Shown here: one piece after another, positions 1-8,860 of the stretch
Layout of the letters: each line of letters begins with the position of its first letter
Position numbering within the stretch: the stretch's first letter is position 1
Origin: Bacteroidales bacterium
Lineage (GTDB): Bacteria; Bacteroidota; Bacteroidia; Bacteroidales; GCA-2748055
Direction: 5' to 3'
Assembly: GCA_020636775.1 (NCBI GenBank)
Contig: JACJXF010000011.1
Span: forward strand, 10,189-74,188
DNA: 64,000 nucleotides
Position numbers and translations under genes: made by a program
The notes under the pieces: model-generated
Seen by the model: only the letters and a program-made list of their open reading frames with translations
Told to the model about the DNA's origin: nothing
Databases searched by the model: none

Positions 1-201
1 TTTTTTAGCAGGATGTTTGTACTAAGAAATGATATTGTTGAAACTCCTGTCAGCGAAGTCTATTTTGATGTGAATCCAGATTCCTTCGGGAAATGGATTG
101 AATCTTTCAGAAAGCTTAAAAAATTGCACTTGCTGAACAATTTCGTAACTGAAACTGTTTACAAAACAGTTTTTTTAATCTTGAACCCCCTATCCCGGTG
201 A
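1..201 (+). CDS. Possible 3' end of a gene entering from the left edge
   Basis: The frame is open from base 1 to a TGA at 199-201, so this may be the last 66 codons of a gene that starts outside the window. The first 45 or so residues have ordinary composition (for example SEVYFDVNPDSFGKWIESF), but I recognise no family. The last codons run through a terminator-like hairpin at 152-176, which makes the exact gene end doubtful. It could also be non-coding. Confidence 0.3.
   Translation, partial: FFSRMFVLRNDIVETPVSEVYFDVNPDSFGKWIESFRKLKKLHLLNNFVTETVYKTVFLILNPLSR
152..176 (+). terminator. AT-rich hairpin followed by a T run
   Basis: AAACTGTTT (152-160) and AAACAGTTT (164-172) are perfect 9-bp inverted arms with a 3-base loop, and the right arm runs into four more Ts. 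This is a plausible factor-independent terminator for whatever enters from the left. It precedes the lipoprotein gene at 250. Confidence 0.5.
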
Positions 202-249
202 TAAGTTAAATTAAAAGCTTTTGACATAATCCAAAAAAATTAAACCAAA

Positions 250-1074
250 ATGAAGAAAAAATTATCCTTTGCCCTGCTGCCATTATTTCTGATTGCATTA
301 ATGATGTTATCCTCCTGCAACAGTAATGCAGACAAATCCAAAAAATCAGTTTCTGAAAATGAAGAACCTCAAAACCTTGAGCAGGTCATTGAAAAGAATG
401 TTTATCCGCTTCCCGCTTCAGTAAAAGTCATTAACACGCTTTCCGATCTGGGTATTGGATATATTTCAGGAATTACTAATCCTGTTGAAAATGTTAAAAA
501 TTATACCAGAAGAGCAAGCCAGGCAATAAACCTTGGGGTTTATGGTGCTGACTTAAGTTATACCGCGATTTTCAATGATCCCAAAGAAGTAATGAATTAC
601 ATGGGAAGCATCCGTGTACTATCAAACGAATTGGGCTTGTCTGGCTTATATGATGAGTCTTTATACGAGAAAATTAAAATCAATCTTGACAAAAAAGATA
701 GCCTTGTAAGTATGCTAACCGATGTTTTCAACAGCACTTACTCTGAACTTAGTGAGAAGAATCAGGAAGCCATTACACTTCTTTTTGTAGGTGGAGCATG
801 GCTGGAGGGAATGTATTTAACCACCCGAATCTCTGAAGCTGCCTATCATATTTCCGGCGTTTCAGGGGTAATGCTTGATCAGAAAAAATCTTTCGAGATG
901 TTGCTGAAACTATGCGAACCCTATGAAAATGATATGGATGTAAAAGAATTTGTAAAGACACTTCAGCCTGTCAAGACAGTATATTCCGGAATAGGTACAA
1001 GTCTGTCAAAACAAAATATTGCCGATATAACAAAAGCAATTGATGAAATCCGGTCAAAAGCCATTGTGCAATAG
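250..1074 (+). CDS. Bacteroidota lipoprotein of unknown function (274 aa)
   Basis: The protein starts with a lipoprotein signal: basic MKKK, a hydrophobic core, and a lipobox ending LSSC with the modified cysteine at residue 23. A polar, charged linker follows (residues 24-45). The remaining 230 residues are mostly helical-looking, with no motif I can tie to a reaction. Repeated hydrophobic stretches with Gly/Ser (LGIGYISGITNPVENV; TLLFVGGAWLEGMY) suggest a compact helical fold on the periplasmic side of an outer- or inner-membrane anchor. It is a single gene, closed by a strong bidirectional terminator and convergent with the cytochrome-like gene at 1147-1653. The lipoprotein call is firm; the function is unknown. 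Confidence 0.85.
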   Translation: MKKKLSFALLPLFLIALMMLSSCNSNADKSKKSVSENEEPQNLEQVIEKNVYPLPASVKVINTLSDLGIGYISGITNPVENVKNYTRRASQAINLGVYGADLSYTAIFNDPKEVMNYMGSIRVLSNELGLSGLYDESLYEKIKINLDKKDSLVSMLTDVFNSTYSELSEKNQEAITLLFVGGAWLEGMYLTTRISEAAYHISGVSGVMLDQKKSFEMLLKLCEPYENDMDVKEFVKTLQPVKTVYSGIGTSLSKQNIADITKAIDEIRSKAIVQ

Positions 1075-1093
1075 TTTATAAAAATTAAATCAT

Positions 1094-1130
1094 AAAAAAA
1101 GTGATCAGGTTTTTCTGATCACTTTTTTTT
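1094..1130. terminator. Bidirectional terminator between convergent genes
   Basis: The arms AAAAAAAGTGATCAG (1094-1108) and CTGATCACTTTTTTT (from 1115) are complementary over about 15 bp around a 6-base loop. A and T tracts on either side make it work on both strands. It serves the plus-strand lipoprotein and the minus-strand cytochrome-like gene ending at 1147. Confidence 0.9.
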
Positions 1131-1146
1131 ATGATTCGTTCCCGGT

Positions 1147-1653
1147 TTATTCTTTCGAATAAACATAATCTACAGTGGCCACGGAATGACATGTAATACA
1201 CATTCCGTCCATCAGATTTGCTCCACGAACGGGGGCTCCGTTATCCATCATAATCCTTCCATCTGCGCTGAGCATAAAAAATTCCCAGTCGTTCGCAGTT
1301 GGATTAAAGCCATTCCCTCTCTTTGCAAGAGCTGTAAATTCATTTATTGTTCCATCCGGATTATGGCTGTTCTTTACAATCAAGGTACCGATGGGATATT
1401 TTCCGTTAACAGGATTCTGAGAATCCTTAAAATATACATCTCTGGTAACAGTACTGTCATTATTACCGTGCGCCGTACCTGATAGCAAAGGATCAGGTCC
1501 ATGGTAGGTTTTGGCAAGCTGCCAGTCTTTAAACCCGACAAAAGAACTGTCGTTTGCAATAAACTCTGTAACACTATCTGACTTTTTGCAGGAAGTGAAA
1601 CAGGAAAAAACTAACAGAAGCGTGAAAACAGATACAAGGTTTATTAATCTCAT
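1147..1653 (-). CDS. Cytochrome P460 / c'-beta-like lipoprotein
   Basis: 168 aa. The N-terminus is a signal peptide ending in CFTSC (lipid-anchored Cys22). The C-terminal end carries the only heme c motif, CITCH at 152-156. A single CXXCH near the C-terminus after a beta-rich body is the layout of the cytochrome P460 family, and the segment PIGTLIVK (88-94) resembles its conserved strand, whose Lys cross-links to heme in true P460 enzymes. P460 proteins oxidise hydroxylamine, while the related c'-beta proteins bind NO or other small gases. Which applies here cannot be read from sequence. Being a lipoprotein places the heme in the periplasm or on the outer membrane. I am confident of a c-type heme lipoprotein, and moderately sure of the P460 fold. 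Confidence 0.78.
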   Translation of the reverse strand: MRLINLVSVFTLLLVFSCFTSCKKSDSVTEFIANDSSFVGFKDWQLAKTYHGPDPLLSGTAHGNNDSTVTRDVYFKDSQNPVNGKYPIGTLIVKNSHNPDGTINEFTALAKRGNGFNPTANDWEFFMLSADGRIMMDNGAPVRGANLMDGMCITCHSVATVDYVYSKE

Positions 1654-1759
1654 CGTGAGGGTTTTAGGTTAAATATTTGCAGGAACATTGAAATTAATAA
1701 TTCCAATTAACAATATTAAAACAACCTGATTCCGGAATAGTTCGCTCAGATGAATGGTG

Positions 1760-4321
1760 TCAAATATCAAACCTCACCTGAATCCTGACCCCTATGGAAG
1801 AAACATTAGGATTATCGAGGTATGTGAATCTTTTAATAAGATCGACTCGCAGGACTCTCAGTATATTGGAAACTCCCACACTACCCTCGATATAAGGGGT
1901 TTGCCCCATTGAAAAGGTAGCCGGATTTCCATCAAGATTTACCGGAAACCTGAGTAAATCCGGATTTGATAAAGGATTATTGGATTGGCTCAATCCTCCA
2001 TATAACATTTTGACAGTTGCCACTTCTCTTAGCTTAAGTTTTTTTAGCAGAGGAATTTTATTGAAAAAGAATCCGTTAAAGGAGTGGTCAATATTCAGGG
2101 AAACGTACTGATCGTTTACAAACTCCAGAAAATTCATCATGTTGTAGGAATTTCTCTGATAGGAATAGGTCTGGTTTGCCGTTGGAATGAACAGATAAGG
2201 GTATGGAACCCTCCCAAAAATCTTACCTGCCTCTGCCAGCACATCTGTGTATCCTACAATAGAAAAATAAAATCTTTTGCTTATGCTGAATCTGAGCTTC
2301 TGATAATCATAATCATTGTAGAAATTTCTGGAGCCAATGGAAGCATAGAGGGCCATTTTAGGATATTTGGAAGAAATAGGGCTTCGGTATAATTTCCCCT
2401 GGTAAAATTCCTCTTTTGGTGCATAACGTAAATTTGTATAGATCTCTGAGTTTTTAAGAAAAGGAAATTCGTTGCTAAACGGCGATAGTTCATTTCGGGT
2501 AAAAAAGAGATTCCCACCGGCTTCCTGTTCGCCATAATTTACCCCCAGAGCAAAGGAGAAATGATTCTGAAATTCGTTGAGATATTCAAAATTAAGTGTT
2601 CTGTTGTATAGAATCTTATCGTCCACCCCACGTTTAAAGGATAAAAATAAATTATCCTGAGTCGACATTTGCAGGACCTGCCCGGGTGTCTGGGTCTCAT
2701 ACTGATAGCTAAGTTTCACCGATTTCACAGGAAACTTATAAATTGATTCACCATTCAGGGAATAGCTTGCGCCGATTTTATATTTGTACCTTTCATCCTT
2801 GAAACCATAGGCAAGGTAGGAATCAAGATAAATCCATTTACTGAAGTCTTCAGTGGTCCTTCCTCCAAATCTTACCCGGGAACCCTCAACGGTATTAAAG
2901 CTATAGAAACTTACAACGGAGCCAATCTCAACTTTACCCAGATCAAGGAAATTAGTTGTGAGAAGCATTAAAAGATCCATTCGGCGTTTAAATGCGGGAA
3001 TGGTTTTAACACTGTCAATTATGGTGTACAAATCTTCCTGAGAGCGGGTAAGAGGAGCTATACGGGTTGAATCCCAATAGGACGACTCATCTGCCAGGGG
3101 ATTAATATCACTTACCTTGTCCAGTCCTTTAAACACTGAATCGGGAATTGGGTCATTTACAAGATAATTCGAATACCAGGTTTGTTTCTGCCCGTAAAGC
3201 CCTATGGATTTGGGACTTGCACCAAAATCTACGGAAATATTATCATTGGTCAGAATCCAGGCTTTGCCTTCAACCTTATCAAAATTCTGTACAATTCTTA
3301 CGTCATTAACCCAGTCAATATTAATTTTCTTATTGAAACTCATATCGATCTTTTTAATGGCATAACTGCTATCTGCCGTGATAAACAGGAAACCGTGGAA
3401 AAGAAAATCCGCTTTGTTACGGGGTTCGAAAAAGAGTTGAATACAGTTTGAATTGTCTACCATTGAGGTGTCAACAATAAAATAACGATAGAATATCGGA
3501 GCAGTGGATGATACCGGACTGAGAAACTTATTGGAAAGAAAAAAGATATCATTGGCATAAATATCAATATCCTGATACAAATATTTTATGTTTGCCATTA
3601 ATCCCTTATTGTCGATGTATTCATCCAGCTTTATTGTTTTTTCAGCTGTGATGATTTCCTTCTCTGCCTTCGGATTTCTTCGGTAGTAATAATCCGACTG
3701 GGTTTCCTTAATGTACATGGGTATATTCTTCTTCCCATCAAGCCTTGAAGTATCAACATTTTCGAGCAAAAACTGAAATTTATTAAACACTTTGGGCTGT
3801 CTGAAATCATCCTTTAAATTGCTCAGGGAGAATATTACCTTCTCATATTTGTTATACTGATAGCTATCAAGATTTTCCATCCTGTTACCCGCTTTGTGAT
3901 CAATTACCTGATTTATAAGATCTACAGCCGGGTTGTTTTTATTGCTGTAAGGCATTTTTACGGGCTTCACCTCAACTTCATTCAGGGCGATAGTTGAGGG
4001 CTTAAGTTCAATATTGATGGTCTGAACTTTCCCGGGAGCAATTATCCTGCTTTCAGTTTCATAACCTACAAATGAATAAATGATCTTGTAGGAAGTGGCA
4101 GTCGTTGAAATAGAATATTCCCCGTCTTTATTGGTAACGGTTCCAACAGTTGTAGCATCCAGGATAACACTTACGTATGGAAGCGGATCACCTGTCCTGG
4201 CATCAAATACAAAGCCTGAAATTGAAGTGCTGTTATTAATCTGAGAAAAAACGGTCAGACTGAAAAACAATCCCATGAAACCTGAAAAGAAAAGAAAGAG
4301 AATATTTTTATGTGGTTTCAT
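1760..4321 (-). CDS. DUF5686 outer-membrane protein with carboxypeptidase-like regulatory domain
   Basis: 853 aa. A signal peptide (about 1-27) is followed by a carboxypeptidase-regulatory-like beta-sandwich (about 33-118; GFVFDARTGDPLPYVSV and a GYE strand), as in TonB-linked SusC proteins but with no plug domain. The rest (about 150-853) matches the long DUF5686 region of Bacteroidota. It is beta-strand rich and ends in alternating hydrophobic residues with an aromatic near the end (VRIQVRFDI), as expected of an outer-membrane barrel. The length is normal for the family. The function is unknown; an envelope or transport role is inferred. It is transcribed alone, with 195 bp upstream before the next gene end. 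Confidence 0.88.
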   Translation of the reverse strand: MKPHKNILFLFFSGFMGLFFSLTVFSQINNSTSISGFVFDARTGDPLPYVSVILDATTVGTVTNKDGEYSISTTATSYKIIYSFVGYETESRIIAPGKVQTINIELKPSTIALNEVEVKPVKMPYSNKNNPAVDLINQVIDHKAGNRMENLDSYQYNKYEKVIFSLSNLKDDFRQPKVFNKFQFLLENVDTSRLDGKKNIPMYIKETQSDYYYRRNPKAEKEIITAEKTIKLDEYIDNKGLMANIKYLYQDIDIYANDIFFLSNKFLSPVSSTAPIFYRYFIVDTSMVDNSNCIQLFFEPRNKADFLFHGFLFITADSSYAIKKIDMSFNKKINIDWVNDVRIVQNFDKVEGKAWILTNDNISVDFGASPKSIGLYGQKQTWYSNYLVNDPIPDSVFKGLDKVSDINPLADESSYWDSTRIAPLTRSQEDLYTIIDSVKTIPAFKRRMDLLMLLTTNFLDLGKVEIGSVVSFYSFNTVEGSRVRFGGRTTEDFSKWIYLDSYLAYGFKDERYKYKIGASYSLNGESIYKFPVKSVKLSYQYETQTPGQVLQMSTQDNLFLSFKRGVDDKILYNRTLNFEYLNEFQNHFSFALGVNYGEQEAGGNLFFTRNELSPFSNEFPFLKNSEIYTNLRYAPKEEFYQGKLYRSPISSKYPKMALYASIGSRNFYNDYDYQKLRFSISKRFYFSIVGYTDVLAEAGKIFGRVPYPYLFIPTANQTYSYQRNSYNMMNFLEFVNDQYVSLNIDHSFNGFFFNKIPLLKKLKLREVATVKMLYGGLSQSNNPLSNPDLLRFPVNLDGNPATFSMGQTPYIEGSVGVSNILRVLRVDLIKRFTYLDNPNVSSIGVRIQVRFDI

Positions 4322-4516
4322 AGACTATATAGTAAGGAATTCCAAAACGTACAAAAGCTTGTTAAAGTATCCGGGATTTTAATGAAAGATAACAATGCAA
4401 ATGTACGAATGTTTATTGTTGGGGGAGTATTTAGAATTTTTCCGGTACGATCAGTCAGGAACAGATTATCATTCCATCCTTTAATTCATTATTCTTTTTT
4501 TTCGAGGGATGTAATA

Positions 4517-5248
4517 TTAAAACTCCAATCGCAATGAAAATCCTCCCGGATACAGACCTGCGATCCATTGGGTGTTATGCGGGGATTTATATGCCTGTGG
4601 AGGAAATTCTGAATTAATATATTTTTGATAATCCTTTATCGCCCTAACCGGCTGACTCCATATCTGGGCTTCTGTAATTACTGAATTTATTGCAAAATTT
4701 ATTAATCCATCGCGAAAACTCCTGTTATATGCTTTCCATGTTATCAAACCACTTCCTGCATTTACCAATGTAGCTGCTGCATGTGTTTTCCATGAACGCC
4801 CTTCCTTTTCTCTTTCCGACAGTTGCCGAAGCAGTTCTTTATAATAAAGGGTCTCCCGCACCAGGGCTTCGTTTGTTTCGCATGAACTCTCAAAGGCTTC
4901 CAGCTCAAAACGCTTTGGTGGAATCGGAGTAATCACCTGTCCGATTACTCCCGCAAAGGTAGTGGCTGCACCCAGAGCCATATCCTGCCTGAAGTTCTTA
5001 TCCTGTCCGGCAATTGCAGCAACCGACTGAGCCACTGTAGCCCCGGCATATCCGTACATCCAGGCCTGCCACCAGGTATCGGCACTTCTCCTGTCATGAA
5101 TATATAGTTCTTTCAGCTCAGCAAGGTTTTTGGCCAGAGCAGAATCGGCAACAATTTCCTGTCCGCTGACAGCATTTATCTGAAAAATAAAAATGCCTGG
5201 AAGAATGAATTTTTTTGCTGAGTTAATAAGTTTTTTTATCATAATCAT
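4517..5248 (-). CDS. Secreted or membrane-associated protein of unknown function
   Basis: 243 aa from the ATG at 5248. An earlier in-frame ATG at 5293 would overlap the upstream MFS gene by 17 bp and put 15 extra residues before the signal sequence, so the later start is preferred; a third ATG lies at 5242. The N-terminus is a clear signal peptide (KKLINSAKKF then a hydrophobic stretch to VSGQE). Two Ala/Gly-rich hydrophobic segments (around 50-100) and one more near 165-185 could be membrane hairpins. I do not recognise the family. It directly follows the MFS transporter (28-bp gap) and is probably co-transcribed with it. Confidence 0.7.
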   Translation of the reverse strand: MIMIKKLINSAKKFILPGIFIFQINAVSGQEIVADSALAKNLAELKELYIHDRRSADTWWQAWMYGYAGATVAQSVAAIAGQDKNFRQDMALGAATTFAGVIGQVITPIPPKRFELEAFESSCETNEALVRETLYYKELLRQLSEREKEGRSWKTHAAATLVNAGSGLITWKAYNRSFRDGLINFAINSVITEAQIWSQPVRAIKDYQKYINSEFPPQAYKSPHNTQWIAGLYPGGFSLRLEF

Positions 5249-5276
5249 GACAGGATGAAAAAAAAATCCCTTTACA

Positions 5277-6512
5277 TTATTTTCTTTCAGCATTGCTATT
5301 CACGAGCAATTTAGATTCTTTCAGTCGGGTTGAAAAGACTGTTCCCAAAAGCATAAGAGCAATCAGTATCATAAGCGGGAGCATCATCGAACCCGTTTCA
5401 GCTGATTTTAAGGAGTCCATTCCGAATATGAAGGCTATTCCTGACACCTGTCCCATTAAAATCAGAAAACCATTTGAGGTACCTTCAGAAACCGGATGGG
5501 TTATTTCAGCTCCATACTGAAAGCCAACGGGCCCTGAGCTTAAAAGAAAAAACCCAAATGCAGCACCGGACACGAGGAGGAGCATATAATTTGTTGAAAA
5601 GCTGAGTCCTATTAAACCCAGGCTGGCACCTGTAAGAGCAATAATTATGAAAGGAATTCTTCGCCGGTAATAGTCTGACAAGAGGGGGATTATAACCGCA
5701 CCAATTATCCCGCCCATGATCATCAGTCCTCCGGTAACACCGGCCTGTACAGGAGTAAATCCTCTGGGTCCCAGAATGTTCTCCACCCAGGTAGTAACTG
5801 CATTGAATACACCGAGTCCGATGAAAAATATCACAAGAAGCCAGTTAAAATCCTTACTTTTAAAAATCAGTCTGAACCCATCAATAACCAGCGCTCTCTC
5901 CTCGTCTTCGGGTCTGCAGGGAGCCGTTTTGGGGCGTTCCTTTGCAAACACAAGAAAAATTACGGAGGCAACCACTGAAATCAATCCGTATTTATACAAC
6001 ATCCCCTGCATCCCTGAACCAATGAGCAGGTAGGGAGTTATGACCATTCCCCCAAGAATTCCAAGATACATGGCAAGGGTTCCCAGACCGGAGGCGGTTG
6101 CTCTTTCTTCAAGAGGAAACCATCGGGCTGCAATTTTGGTGATGGCATTTAGCAGAAAGGGTTGTCCGATTGCTATTCCTATCTGAGACAATAAAAGCAT
6201 ATTATAATTTTCAGAAAACAGTCCCCTGCTCATACCGAAAACTCCGGTCATTAATACTCCGATTCCAACTCCCCTTTTAATACCATAGGTATCAATTATC
6301 CATGATGCAGGAATGGAAACAATCAGGTAAACCAGCATGAAACTCATGGAAAGCATTCCGATTTTAATATCTGATACACCATAAAAGCTGACAGCGTCAG
6401 AAGTAATGGGTGCAAAGGTTATCCACAGAAGCTGGTTAACTGCAACCATAAGCATATATACACTGAGCATGACCCAGCGGTATCCGTAAACCTTGAAATC
6501 TGTTTTTTGCAT
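5277..6512 (-). CDS. MFS transporter, FLVCR-like branch
   Basis: 411 aa with about 12 hydrophobic segments. The opening YGYRWVMLSVYML followed by NQLLWITFAPI resembles the FLVCR/DIRC2 type of major facilitator. The motif after TM2 (IIDTYGIKRGVGIGV) matches the MFS loop 2-3 signature in degenerate form. An ATG at 6512 is preferred; the frame could extend six codons to a TTG at 6530. The substrate cannot be read from sequence: FLVCR relatives have been linked to heme or choline, but bacterial members vary. The unknown secreted protein at 4517 follows on the same strand. Confidence 0.85.
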   Translation of the reverse strand: MQKTDFKVYGYRWVMLSVYMLMVAVNQLLWITFAPITSDAVSFYGVSDIKIGMLSMSFMLVYLIVSIPASWIIDTYGIKRGVGIGVLMTGVFGMSRGLFSENYNMLLLSQIGIAIGQPFLLNAITKIAARWFPLEERATASGLGTLAMYLGILGGMVITPYLLIGSGMQGMLYKYGLISVVASVIFLVFAKERPKTAPCRPEDEERALVIDGFRLIFKSKDFNWLLVIFFIGLGVFNAVTTWVENILGPRGFTPVQAGVTGGLMIMGGIIGAVIIPLLSDYYRRRIPFIIIALTGASLGLIGLSFSTNYMLLLVSGAAFGFFLLSSGPVGFQYGAEITHPVSEGTSNGFLILMGQVSGIAFIFGMDSLKSAETGSMMLPLMILIALMLLGTVFSTRLKESKLLVNSNAERK

Positions 6513-6780
6513 GAAATATTTTTTATTCAAAGATGGGAGATCAGTAGCAATTTTTTAAATGCCTTTTTAAAACCTGGTTTTAAATAATTTAGTGAACAAA
6601 ATTTAAAATTTACAAATGGAAAAACAAACATAAGAAAAAACCAAGTTAATGATTCATCCTGTACCAGCTTTCGCAGCTAATTTTTGCGTTGAAAGGCTAA
6701 GAAATTTTTGAATGGATATTTTCCGTTCATGCTTTAAGAAGAACGCTATAGCAATATTCGGTATAAGCTGAGAGGGGTTT

Positions 6781-7326
6781 TCATTTTAATGAATTCAATT
6801 CTTCAAATGTTGATCTGCATTTCATGCACATGCTGGCTTCCTTCTGATCAATATCCTCAACATATGTACTTGAAACCATAACGCATGTGGGCAGATAACA
6901 ATGTCTCAAACCAAATGTATGTCCAAGTTCATGAATCACTTCCTTTTTAAATCGTTCCAGTAAAAGTTGCTCATCTACTTCCATACCATATCGTTCATTT
7001 TTCAGTCGGAAAAGGGAGGCGATTGCTGTTTGACCATTCAGGTAGGCCTGTCCATATATGTAGGTAAGAATTGGTATATATAAATCCACCCTGAACAAGC
7101 CAACAGTCTTATAGGAATTTGAGGAAAATTTTGAATCTATCTTCATTAATAAGGCGTTCCCATCGTATTGTTTGCGTTCAGGGTCGTAAAACGTACTTAA
7201 ATCGATATGACGCTGCAGAAGTTTAACAGGGAAATTAAATTCATACTCAATGCTTTCTGCAATTTCCTGCAAAAATTCTTTTTCGAAATGCCCATATGAA
7301 ATTAATGTGATGATTTTGGTTTTCAT
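6781..7326 (-). CDS. amzA: Archaemetzincin-type zinc metalloprotease (M54)
   Basis: 181 aa. The extended zinc motif is intact: HELGH at 132-136, the third ligand His142 followed at once by Cys143, Cys148, the Met-turn Met150, and a CMKC pair at 167-170. The set of Cys143/148/167/170 plus the HEXXH site is specific to archaemetzincins, where four cysteines bind a second zinc. The M-to-C spacing is 16 here, one less than the usual 17. There is no signal peptide, so it should act in the cytoplasm as a peptidase whose natural substrate is not known. It lies downstream of the redox cluster, separated by 178 bp, and is probably an independent gene. Confidence 0.9.
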   Translation of the reverse strand: MKTKIITLISYGHFEKEFLQEIAESIEYEFNFPVKLLQRHIDLSTFYDPERKQYDGNALLMKIDSKFSSNSYKTVGLFRVDLYIPILTYIYGQAYLNGQTAIASLFRLKNERYGMEVDEQLLLERFKKEVIHELGHTFGLRHCYLPTCVMVSSTYVEDIDQKEASMCMKCRSTFEELNSLK

Positions 7327-7504
7327 ACGAACATTTTTTCGGAATAAATTCTAAAATTAAGTATGTTTTAATTTAAAAATTTGAAAACCGTATGCTGACA
7401 ACACGGTTTGAAAATGTCAGGTTTTTGACAATTCATTTTTCACTTTAAATTTATTTTGAACAGATCAGATTCCTGACTTCAATAAATACAATGAATCCCA
7501 AAAA

Positions 7505-8860
7505 CTATTTTGAAGGCTGTTTAAGATTATGCTTTTTAATTTTATTGTAAAGAGTTACCCTGTCGACTTTAAGTGCTTTTGCTGCCCTGGTGATATTCCA
7601 TCCGTATTTAGTAAGTATTTGCAAAACATGCTTGTTCTCCAGGTCGTCTAAGCTCTCGACGGAACTTCCGGAAATTTCTTTCCCAAGCGGGAGGTCTTTC
7701 AGGTGTATTTCTTTTCCGTTTCCGATTACAATCGCCCTTTCAATCATATTTTCCAATTCCCTCACATTTCCGGGAAACTCAAACTCTTCAAGGCGTTTAA
7801 GTGCAGCAGTATCTATCGAAATAATATCTCTGCTCATGGAAGTGCAGTACTTTCTGATGAAGTAATCAACCAGCAAGGATATATCTTCTGTTCTTTCGCG
7901 TAATGGAGGAACGACAATATTAACAACGTTCAGCCGATAATACAGGTCCTCCCGGAATGTTCCATTATCAACCATTTTTTTCAGATCTCTGTTGGTAGCA
8001 CAAATTACTCTGAAATCTGAGCTTATCTCCTTATTTCCACCGACTCTCATGAACTTTTTGGATTCAAGAACCCTTAATAATTCAATCTGCATTTTGGTTG
8101 ATATAGTAGCTATTTCGTCAAGAAAAATTGTTCCTCCATCCGCCATTTCAAACCTCCCCTTCCGGTTATACATTGCACCGGTAAAAGCTCCCTTTTCGTG
8201 GCCGAATAATTCACTTTCCAGCAGAGTTTCTGTTAATGCTCCACAATGAACGCTCACCATTGGAAAATATTTCCGAGCTGAATTAGAATGTATGGCCCTG
8301 GCAATTAGCTCTTTACCTGTTCCGCTTTCACCGGTAATTATTACTGAAGAATTCGATTGGGCGACACTTTCAACTTCCTTAAGTACTTTTTTTATGGCTG
8401 CACTGTTCCCGATAATATCCTCGACATTTTCGAGGTTGGTGATCTTATCCTTCAGAACCTTATTTTCAGTCTGAAGGGATATTTGTTTCGTGGCATTTCT
8501 GATTAAGTGGGATAAATCATCAGGATCGAAAGGTTTGGTAATATAATCATATGCCCCATCCTTAAGGGCTCTGACGGCAGTATCTACCGATGCGAAGGCG
8601 GTCATAATGATTATAACAGAATCCTTATTAAGCGATTTAATCCTTCTTTGCATTTCCAGACCATCCATTCCCGGCATTTTTATATCAGCCAAAACAATAT
8701 CAAAACTTCTGTTTTCGAGGATTTCAAGGGCTCTTTTTGCATTTTCCGCACATTCAACCAGATATCCATCTTCCAAAAACCAACTGTATAATGACTCCCT
8801 CACCGATGCTTCATCATCTACAATCAGAATTGAAATTACCTTGTTCATTTCTTTATTCAT
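7505..8860 (-). CDS. Sigma-54-dependent response regulator (NtrC family)
   Basis: 451 aa in three parts. A receiver domain (about 8-122) has Asp59 as phosphoacceptor and Lys109 near its end. An AAA+ domain (about 149-315) has Walker A GESGTGKE (177-184), the sigma-54 contact loop GAFTGA (224-229) and Walker B GGTIFLDEI (242-250). A Fis-type helix-turn-helix at the C-terminus has the core ITRAAKALKVDRVTLYNKI. Its ATG overlaps the kinase stop codon (ATGA), so the two are translationally coupled. It should activate a sigma-54 promoter in response to the heme-type kinase. The only candidate I see nearby is at 15485-15501, ahead of the first gene of this cluster. Confidence 0.96.
   Translation of the reverse strand: MNKEMNKVISILIVDDEASVRESLYSWFLEDGYLVECAENAKRALEILENRSFDIVLADIKMPGMDGLEMQRRIKSLNKDSVIIIMTAFASVDTAVRALKDGAYDYITKPFDPDDLSHLIRNATKQISLQTENKVLKDKITNLENVEDIIGNSAAIKKVLKEVESVAQSNSSVIITGESGTGKELIARAIHSNSARKYFPMVSVHCGALTETLLESELFGHEKGAFTGAMYNRKGRFEMADGGTIFLDEIATISTKMQIELLRVLESKKFMRVGGNKEISSDFRVICATNRDLKKMVDNGTFREDLYYRLNVVNIVVPPLRERTEDISLLVDYFIRKYCTSMSRDIISIDTAALKRLEEFEFPGNVRELENMIERAIVIGNGKEIHLKDLPLGKEISGSSVESLDDLENKHVLQILTKYGWNITRAAKALKVDRVTLYNKIKKHNLKQPSK

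Noticed and set aside
13..201. Complete small gene at the left edge
   Set aside because: The frame is open to base 1 and ends within a terminator-like hairpin, so a full gene starting at base 13 is unlikely; it is reported only as a possible gene end.
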